Shown here: piece by piece, positions 5,576 to 9,882 of the stretch
Numbering within the stretch: the stretch's first letter is position 1
Layout of the letters: every line of letters begins with the position of its first letter
Origin: Verrucomicrobiota bacterium
GTDB taxonomy: Bacteria; Verrucomicrobiota; Verrucomicrobiia; Chthoniobacterales; Terrimicrobiaceae
Assembly (NCBI GenBank): GCA_026398285.1
Contig: JAPLTI010000006.1
Location: 1 to 9,882, forward strand
Direction: 5' to 3'
Length of the DNA stretch: 9,882 nt
Program-made: the position numbers and the translations under genes
Notes under the pieces: generated by a model
Told to the model about the DNA's origin: nothing
Database searches by the model: none
The model's input: the letters and a program-made list of their open reading frames with translations, nothing else

Positions 5576-7162
5576 TTACTTTTTGAAGATTTTCCGCCGG
5601 ATGATGCCCATTGCAGCGGATGTTTCATCCACCCGCAGGAGCAGGCAGCTGAGGAAATACGCCGCTGAGCCTGCGATCACGGCGCTGAGAACCAGCACAA
5701 TCCGGCTTGCGAGTCCTGTGCCTGTGAAAAAAGTAGGGCCAAAAGTCAGAACGGCATGGCATGCTAGTGCGAGGGGAATCGTGGCTGCGAAGCAACGGAT
5801 CAGTGTGCCGACGAATTTTCCGCTCTCCAGATTTTTTGCCGGCGTGAGCATGAGAATATAAAGCGTCGTGAAGTTCAGAATGGCACAGATCGATGTCGAG
5901 AGCGCGAGGCCCTTATGCCCTAAATCCAGACGGAACATGAAAATGTAGTTCAAGAGGAGGTTCAGTGCGACTGCTCCGAAACTCACGAGCATCGGCGTCC
6001 ATTTGCGGTTGATGGCATAGAATGCCGGCGAAAGAACTTTGATGCACGAGTAGGCGACAAGACCAATTGCGTAGCACTGGAGGGCGAATGCTGTTTGCAG
6101 GGTGTCGTTTTTGACAAAGTGCCCGTGCTCGTAGATGAGGCAGATAACGGGTTCTGCAAGAAACCAAAGGCCTACTGCGGAAGGCAGCGTCAGAAAAACG
6201 GCGAGGCGCATGGCCCGTCCGAGTGTCGGACCGAAGCGGCTTGTGTCGGCATCCGCCGCGATGCGCGAGATCACTGGAAGCGTGATGGTGGCAACCGCGA
6301 CACCGAAAACGCCCAGGGGAAGCTGCATGAGTCGGAAGGCACTGTTCAGCCAGGTCACGGCCTCTGCGCCAGCATAGGACGCGAAGCGTGAGTTCACGAG
6401 CACATTCACCTGCACCGCGCTGGCTGCGATGACGGATGGCACCATGAGGATGAGGGTGCGTTGGATGCCGGAATCATTCCAGCGGAAGTCGGGCAGGAAG
6501 CGGAATCCGGCACGGTGCAGGCTGGGGAGCTGCATGGCGAATTGAAGGAACCCGCCGATGAGTGTTCCGATGGCCAGACCCGTCAACGCCTTCAAGCCGA
6601 ATGAGGGGTCGATGATCCAGCCGAAGAGGACGCCGCCGACAATCGAACCGATGTTAAAGAAGCTCGATGCCAAGGCAGGTGCGGTGAAAACTTGGCGCGA
6701 GTTTAAAATACCCATCACAAGTGCCGCGAGCGACACCATTAAAATGAATGGATACATAATCCGGGTCAGCAGGATGGTGAAAGCTGCATCCTGCGGGTTG
6801 AATCCTGGCGCGAGGAGATTCACCAGCGGGCCTGCGAAGATAATGCCAAGCAGGCTTACTGCACTCATAAAAACGGTCGCCAGCGTGAGCATTTTTGATG
6901 CAAGTGCCCATGCCGCTGCCGAGCCTTCTTTTTCGAGTTTTTGGGAAAAGACCGTGATGAAGGCCGTGGAGAGAGCCCCCTCGGCAAAAAGATCGCGGAG
7001 GAGATTCGGCAACCGGAAGGCGATGAGAAAAAGCCCCATGGCGGCCGTTCCGAACAAGGCGTTGAAAAGAACCTCGCGCACCAGTCCAAGCATGCGGCTG
7101 AGCATGACCGCAGCGGCGATTACGCCACTGGCGCGGGTGTTGAGTTTTTTTCCGTCGTTCAT
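5576..7162 (-). CDS. murJ: Lipid II flippase MurJ (MOP superfamily)
   Basis: This integral membrane protein moves lipid II across the cytoplasmic membrane for peptidoglycan assembly. The 528-residue product is typical in length, with about 14 hydrophobic segments spread along the chain. The N-terminal signature is clear: LSRMLGLVRE (21-30) and RLPNLLRDLFAEGALSTAF (50-68). The arginines corresponding to E. coli Arg18, Arg24, Arg52, Arg134 and Arg270 are present (here Arg23, 29, 56, 134, 277). Two acidic positions differ. The ATDAF region of E. coli is AMGLF here, with one residue deleted and no Asp, and ADRL is AFRL. It is the last gene of purE-sua5-murJ: its ATG overlaps the sua5 TGA by one base (TGATG), implying translational coupling. 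A hairpin lies 19 bases beyond its stop. The family assignment is secure; the effect of the lost acidic residues is unknown. Confidence 0.94.
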   Translation of the reverse strand: MNDGKKLNTRASGVIAAAVMLSRMLGLVREVLFNALFGTAAMGLFLIAFRLPNLLRDLFAEGALSTAFITVFSQKLEKEGSAAAWALASKMLTLATVFMSAVSLLGIIFAGPLVNLLAPGFNPQDAAFTILLTRIMYPFILMVSLAALVMGILNSRQVFTAPALASSFFNIGSIVGGVLFGWIIDPSFGLKALTGLAIGTLIGGFLQFAMQLPSLHRAGFRFLPDFRWNDSGIQRTLILMVPSVIAASAVQVNVLVNSRFASYAGAEAVTWLNSAFRLMQLPLGVFGVAVATITLPVISRIAADADTSRFGPTLGRAMRLAVFLTLPSAVGLWFLAEPVICLIYEHGHFVKNDTLQTAFALQCYAIGLVAYSCIKVLSPAFYAINRKWTPMLVSFGAVALNLLLNYIFMFRLDLGHKGLALSTSICAILNFTTLYILMLTPAKNLESGKFVGTLIRCFAATIPLALACHAVLTFGPTFFTGTGLASRIVLVLSAVIAGSAAYFLSCLLLRVDETSAAMGIIRRKIFKK

Positions 7163-8094
7163 CAGGCTGCGGCCTTGCGGAGGCGTTCCATAATGGCAGC
7201 CCCAATTACGGATTCGGGCAGCGCCTCGGCGATGATCAGATCAAGGCCCGCTTCGTCGAGGCGGCGCATGGCGCCATAGAGATTCGCTGCCGCCTCGCGA
7301 AGGTCGTTGCGGCGGCTGAGAAACTCCGTTTGGAAAAATCCTTCCCCGCTTTGTGACCATGCGAGGAGGCCGTTGCGTGGGCCTCTTGGCCTTGGTTTTT
7401 GTTCGATGACGAGCTTCGTGCGCGGGGCGTAGTGGCTCTTGAGTCCACCAGGCGCGGCAACACCCGCCGGGCCATGAAAAACTGGTGCAAAAGTGCGAAG
7501 CTCATCTTCGGTGATTGGCCCCGGACGCAGGATTTGCAGTCGGTCCTCCAGCACATGGACGATGGTGGATTCGATCCCATGGGTGCACGGGCCGCCATCG
7601 AGAATTAGTCCGATGCGGCCCTCCAGTTCGCTCATCACATGGGCTGCGGAGGTTGGGCTGATCCGGCCAAAACGGTTCGCGCTCGGAGCTGCGAGTGGCT
7701 TTCCGAATGTTTGCACAACTTCCTGAAAAACCGGATGCGCACTCATGCGGACCGCCACCGTGTCCTGCCCTGCTGTCACAATATCCGGAACGGACGTCTG
7801 GCGTGGCAGCACGAGCGTGAGTGGTCCAGGCCAGAAAGTTTCAGCCAGCTTGAGGGCCAGCGAGGAGGGGAGGGCCATGCGTGAAAGCCAGTCTATCGAG
7901 GGCAGGTGAACTATCAGCGGGTCGCTGAGTGGTCGTTCCTTCGCTTCAAAAATGCGGGTGCAGGCATTTGGCAAGAGGGCGTCTGCCGCTAATCCGTAGA
8001 CCGTCTCAGTAGGTAGTGCGACGGGCAAACCCTCCCTGAGCATGGAGACGGCTTCGGGAATTCCATTTCCGGGCTGCAGGATGAGGGTTTTCAA
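7162..8094 (-). CDS. sua5: L-threonylcarbamoyladenylate synthase, Sua5 type
   Basis: This enzyme makes threonylcarbamoyl-AMP from threonine, bicarbonate and ATP, the first step of t6A37 modification of ANN-decoding tRNAs. The 310-residue protein has the YrdC/TsaC domain with LPTETVYGLAADA (27-39), the KERP element (52-55), PGPLTLVLP (89-97), SANRFGRISPT (138-148) and HGIESTIV (172-179). It then has a linker with SHYAP (220-224) and a C-terminal domain of about 80 residues. That longer form is Sua5 rather than short TsaC. The start is TTG at 8094, which overlaps the purE stop as TTGA. No other start lies upstream in frame, and the next ATG (codon 18) would cut into the conserved domain. The TTG and overlap suggest dependence on purE translation. 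Its own TGA overlaps the murJ ATG. Confidence 0.94.
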   Translation of the reverse strand: MKTLILQPGNGIPEAVSMLREGLPVALPTETVYGLAADALLPNACTRIFEAKERPLSDPLIVHLPSIDWLSRMALPSSLALKLAETFWPGPLTLVLPRQTSVPDIVTAGQDTVAVRMSAHPVFQEVVQTFGKPLAAPSANRFGRISPTSAAHVMSELEGRIGLILDGGPCTHGIESTIVHVLEDRLQILRPGPITEDELRTFAPVFHGPAGVAAPGGLKSHYAPRTKLVIEQKPRPRGPRNGLLAWSQSGEGFFQTEFLSRRNDLREAAANLYGAMRRLDEAGLDLIIAEALPESVIGAAIMERLRKAAA

Positions 8095-8597
8095 TCGAGA
8101 GTGGCGGCAAGGACTTCATCCGTCTGCCGCTTGCGGAAGGCGAGGAGGTTTTTGGCAACGGCCGGCATATCCGCGCTCAGGATGGCTGCGGCAAAGAGAG
8201 CCGCGTTCTTGGCCCCGGCCACGCCGATAGCAAAAGTCGCCACGGGAATTCCTGCCGGCATTTGCACGATCGAAAGAAGAGAGTCTTGTCCGCGCAGGGC
8301 GTGGCTCTCCACCGGAACACCCAGCACGGGTATGTGAGTGTGTGCAGCGAGCATTCCCGGCAGATGGGCTGCGCCGCCGGCGCCCGCGATGATGCAGCGC
8401 AGACCGCGCCCATGGGCCGCCTTGGCGTATTCTGAAAGTAAATCTGGCGTGCGGTGCGCGGAAACAATGCGGCACTCATGTTCGATGCCGAGTTTCTCCA
8501 GAAACACCGAAGCTTCCTTCATGGTGCTCCAATCCGATCGGCTCCCCATGACGACTCCCACAACGGGGGATGTGGTTTTTGATTTTTTAGGTTTCAT
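8091..8597 (-). CDS. purE: N5-carboxyaminoimidazole ribonucleotide mutase (class I PurE)
   Basis: PurE converts N5-CAIR to CAIR in de novo purine synthesis and usually works with PurK, which is not in this window. The 168-residue protein is full length, with MGSRSDW (17-23), SAHRTP containing catalytic His48, AGAGGAAHLPGM (71-82), GVPVESHALRGQDSLLSIVQ (93-112) and MPAGIPVATFAIGVAGAKNA (113-132). These are class I signatures (bacterial mutase rather than CO2-using class II). The ATG at 8597 gives a lysine-rich seven-residue lead before the first strand. GAGGAG occurs about 27 bases upstream, too far to act as an ordinary ribosome binding site. It appears to be the first gene of purE-sua5-murJ; the lipoprotein terminator at 8678-8710 separates it from the gene upstream. 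Confidence 0.96.
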   Translation of the reverse strand: MKPKKSKTTSPVVGVVMGSRSDWSTMKEASVFLEKLGIEHECRIVSAHRTPDLLSEYAKAAHGRGLRCIIAGAGGAAHLPGMLAAHTHIPVLGVPVESHALRGQDSLLSIVQMPAGIPVATFAIGVAGAKNAALFAAAILSADMPAVAKNLLAFRKRQTDEVLAATLD

Positions 8598-8671
8598 TTT
8601 CTGTTCGGTGCTGGATTTGGGCTCCTCGCAAATTCTTTAGGAATCCGGCGCGGGTTCATTTGCCAATAAAA

Positions 8672-8710
8672 AAGTAAAAGGCCGGGCGGAACAGCGTTCC
8701 ACCCGGCCTT
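8672..8710 (-). terminator. Rho-independent terminator of the small lipoprotein gene
   Basis: AAGGCCGGG (8678-8686) pairs perfectly with CCCGGCCTT (8702-8710). Inside these, after a single C-A mismatch, GGAAC pairs with GTTCC around a 3-base loop. On the minus strand the stem ends in CCTTTT and continues ACTTTTTT, a good U-tract. It begins 11 bases after the TAA of the 39-residue lipoprotein gene and lies upstream of purE, so it should isolate purE from read-through. Confidence 0.85.
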
Positions 8711-8721
8711 AATGATCGTCA

Positions 8722-8841
8722 TTATTTGGACGTTCCGATTTTGCTCGGAGCAGGTGCCGGTTTCGGCTTGCTGGCGCAAGCGCCCAATCCAAGAGCTGCG
8801 ATCGCGAGAGCTGCCACGGCAGCGATAGTTGCGAATTTCAT
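8722..8841 (-). CDS. Small lipoprotein of unknown function (39 residues)
   Basis: The ATG at 8841 gives a 39-residue peptide with a textbook lipoprotein signal: MKF, then an alanine-rich hydrophobic stretch (4-20), and the lipobox LGAC with Cys22. Cleavage and acylation would leave a mature chain of only 18 residues, CASKPKPAPAPSKIGTSK, which is basic and rich in proline. It is comparable in size and form to entericidin-like small lipoproteins, but I do not assign it to that family. A strong AAGGAGGGGG ribosome binding site lies upstream with a long spacing of about 13 bases. The frame continues upstream to another ATG, which would bury the signal sequence. It has its own terminator and an 8-bp inverted repeat in the leader, so it is a self-standing transcription unit. 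Its start is oriented away from that of the STAS gene. Confidence 0.75.
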   Translation of the reverse strand: MKFATIAAVAALAIAALGLGACASKPKPAPAPSKIGTSK

Positions 8842-8865
8842 GATAATTTTTCCCCCTCCTTTCCA

Positions 8866-8890
8866 GGCAAGTTGCCGTGTGAAACTTGCC
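8866..8890 (-). promoter_or_regulatory. Inverted repeat in the leader of the small lipoprotein gene
   Basis: GGCAAGTT (8866-8873) and AACTTGCC (8883-8890) form a perfect 8-bp inverted repeat with a 9-base loop. It sits just before the ribosome binding site of the lipoprotein gene, in the divergent region shared with the STAS gene. It could be an operator, or an mRNA leader hairpin affecting stability or translation. No clear promoter hexamers place it relative to a transcription start. Confidence 0.45.
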
Positions 8891-8982
8891 ACAAACTCGG
8901 ACGCTGACAACATTATTCAGTTTTTTCCTTATCGGGCCGAATCGGTTCTTTTCACTCAATTCCTCCGCGTTTAGAAAGAGTC

Positions 8983-9327
8983 ATGACGATTGAGAAAATG
9001 TCGTTGCCCTCTTCTACAGTTCTGGAACTGACGGGCGAGATCGACCTGCACTCCTCTGGTCCGCTGAGAAGCGAATTGAAGGCGTGTTCTGATGCCCAGA
9101 CGCCTGTGCTTTTGATTGATTTCAAACGGGTCGGCTATATCGACTCCAGCGGTCTTGCGATTCTCATTGGATACTTGAAGGATGCCGCAAAATTCGGCGG
9201 CAAGTTGGCGCTTTTCGGTTTGGAGAAAAAAGTGTCCACGCTTTTTGAATTAGTCCGTCTGGATCAATTGTTCGTCATTGCTGACGATCAGGAGGCGGCC
9301 CTAGCCCTTCTGGGAGTTTCGCAATGA
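8983..9327 (+). CDS. STAS-domain anti-sigma-factor antagonist
   Basis: The 114-residue protein is a single STAS domain of the SpoIIAA/RsbV kind: SSTVLELTGEIDLHSSGPLR (10-29), LLIDFKRVGYIDSSGLAILIGYL (43-65) and a C-terminal helix-strand pattern with ALFGL (76-80). The DSSG motif (54-57) holds the serine that HPK-like anti-sigma kinases phosphorylate in this family. When dephosphorylated, such proteins bind the kinase and release its sigma factor or other partner. No kinase, phosphatase or sigma factor gene is in the window, so its partner is unknown. The ATG at 8983 is preceded by AGAAAGAG, a modest ribosome binding site. Upstream there is a CTGACA box (8904-8909) but no good -10. Its stop overlaps the aroB start as ATGA. 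It could instead act in another STAS role, such as membrane asymmetry or surface signalling. Confidence 0.88.
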   Translation: MTIEKMSLPSSTVLELTGEIDLHSSGPLRSELKACSDAQTPVLLIDFKRVGYIDSSGLAILIGYLKDAAKFGGKLALFGLEKKVSTLFELVRLDQLFVIADDQEAALALLGVSQ

Positions 9328-9882
9328 ATTCGCTTCTTGAAGTCTCTGTTGAACTGTCCAGAGCGCCTTACAAAGTTCTCATCGGCGCCGGGGCGATTTC
9401 GTCAAGCGGTGAGTTGATTTCCCGCGTGTCGAAGCCCTGCCGTTGCGTAGTGGTGACCGACTCGAATGTCGCTCCGCTTTACGCTGAGGCGGTCGAGCTT
9501 TCTCTCTCCCAAGCTGGATTCCAGCCTGTGCGCGTCACGGTTCCCGCAGGTGAGTCCTCGAAGTCGATTTCCCAACTGGGATTCATCTGCGACGCCATGA
9601 TCGAAGCCGGTCTCGATCGCGCCTCCCTCCTCATCGCGCTTGGCGGGGGAGTCGTCGGAGACTTGGCTGGTTTTGCCGCTGCCGTTTATTACCGGGGCAT
9701 TCCCTATATTCAAATTCCCACCACCATCGTTTCGCAGGTGGACAGTTCGGTTGGCGGAAAGACGGGAGTCAACGCCGCCGGGGGAAAAAATCTGATTGGG
9801 TCGTTTCACCAGCCACGGCTTGTGATTGCTGATACGGAAACGCTCCGCAGCCTGCCAGAGCGGGAATTCAATGAGGGTTTTG
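9324..9882 (+). CDS. aroB: 3-dehydroquinate synthase, N-terminal part
   Basis: AroB converts DAHP to 3-dehydroquinate, the second step of the shikimate pathway, using NAD+ and a divalent metal. The first 186 codons are present and the gene runs off the right edge. The motifs are PAGESSKS (75-82), ALGGGVVGDLAGFAAAVYYR (105-124, NAD-binding glycine-rich loop), PTTIVSQVDSSVGGKTGVN (132-150) and GKNLIGSFHQP (154-164), then REFNEGF (180-186), just before the usual AEV.K block. These are diagnostic for AroB. The ATG at 9324 overlaps the TGA of the STAS gene (ATGA), so the two are probably translated together. No other shikimate gene is visible in the window. Confidence 0.96.
   Translation, partial: MNSLLEVSVELSRAPYKVLIGAGAISSSGELISRVSKPCRCVVVTDSNVAPLYAEAVELSLSQAGFQPVRVTVPAGESSKSISQLGFICDAMIEAGLDRASLLIALGGGVVGDLAGFAAAVYYRGIPYIQIPTTIVSQVDSSVGGKTGVNAAGGKNLIGSFHQPRLVIADTETLRSLPEREFNEGF

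Noticed and set aside
5401..5628. In-frame extension of eda upstream by 76 codons, overlapping murJ
   Set aside because: It would translate through the strong hairpin and into murJ; the wording is low-complexity and unlike aldolases, while the ATG at 5400 fits the family.
6558..7193. A 211-codon plus-strand open frame opposite murJ
   Set aside because: Antisense to well-conserved MurJ N-terminal motifs, with basic low-information wording typical of shadow frames.
8641..8657. Small hairpin GAATCC / GGGTTC in the purE leader
   Set aside because: Only six pairs including one wobble; without a T-run or comparative support it is not distinguishable from chance.
9402..9809. A minus-strand open frame of 135 codons opposite aroB
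   Set aside because: aroB is unambiguous on the plus strand across this whole stretch.

Overview
The window looks like a chromosomal housekeeping region of a moderately GC-rich Gram-negative bacterium. Verrucomicrobiota (Chthoniobacter/Terrimicrobium-like) is my best guess. It rests on the wording of several proteins (a ThrRS with MNCPPHH and SYRDLPLRLAEYG, the lysine 2,3-aminomutase, a tiny Pro/Lys-rich lipoprotein), on weak or distant Shine-Dalgarno sequences, and on frequent GTG/TTG starts. It is an inference from remembered family wording, not a search result.

Layout. Positions 1-2123 hold a minus-strand run purA -> uppS -> trhO (trhO cut by the left edge), with 2-7 bp gaps. It links AMP synthesis, undecaprenyl diphosphate synthesis and tRNA wobble-uridine hydroxylation. 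Upstream, 2184-3267 carries only the C-terminal half of threonyl-tRNA synthetase. The TGS and editing domains and motif 1 are absent, and a probable one-base frameshift lies near 3180, so this copy appears broken. Positions 3268-3542 form a gene-free divergent region containing an imperfect inverted repeat of about 146 bp. On the plus strand, 3543-4730 encodes a radical-SAM lysine 2,3-aminomutase. It converges on eda (KDPG/KHG aldolase family, minus, 4756-5400). Between eda and murJ (5401-5575) there is a strong hairpin with a plus-strand U-tract, preceded by a plausible plus-strand promoter: a possible short RNA.

Positions 5576-8597 are a tightly packed minus-strand operon purE -> sua5 -> murJ with 4-bp (TTGA) and 1-bp (TGATG) overlaps. 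It joins purine synthesis, t6A tRNA modification and the lipid II flippase. Note that uppS and murJ, both serving the undecaprenyl/lipid II cycle, sit in neighbouring minus-strand clusters. Next comes a 39-residue lipoprotein gene (8722-8841) with its own terminator and a leader hairpin. Finally a plus-strand pair runs off the right edge: a STAS-domain anti-sigma-factor antagonist overlapping aroB by ATGA.

I see no CRISPR array, phage genes, tRNA, rRNA or intact insertion sequence. The region is mostly ordinary core metabolism. The items most deserving a second look are the broken thrS and the repeat beside it, the candidate short RNA near 5508-5565, and the orphan lysine 2,3-aminomutase.
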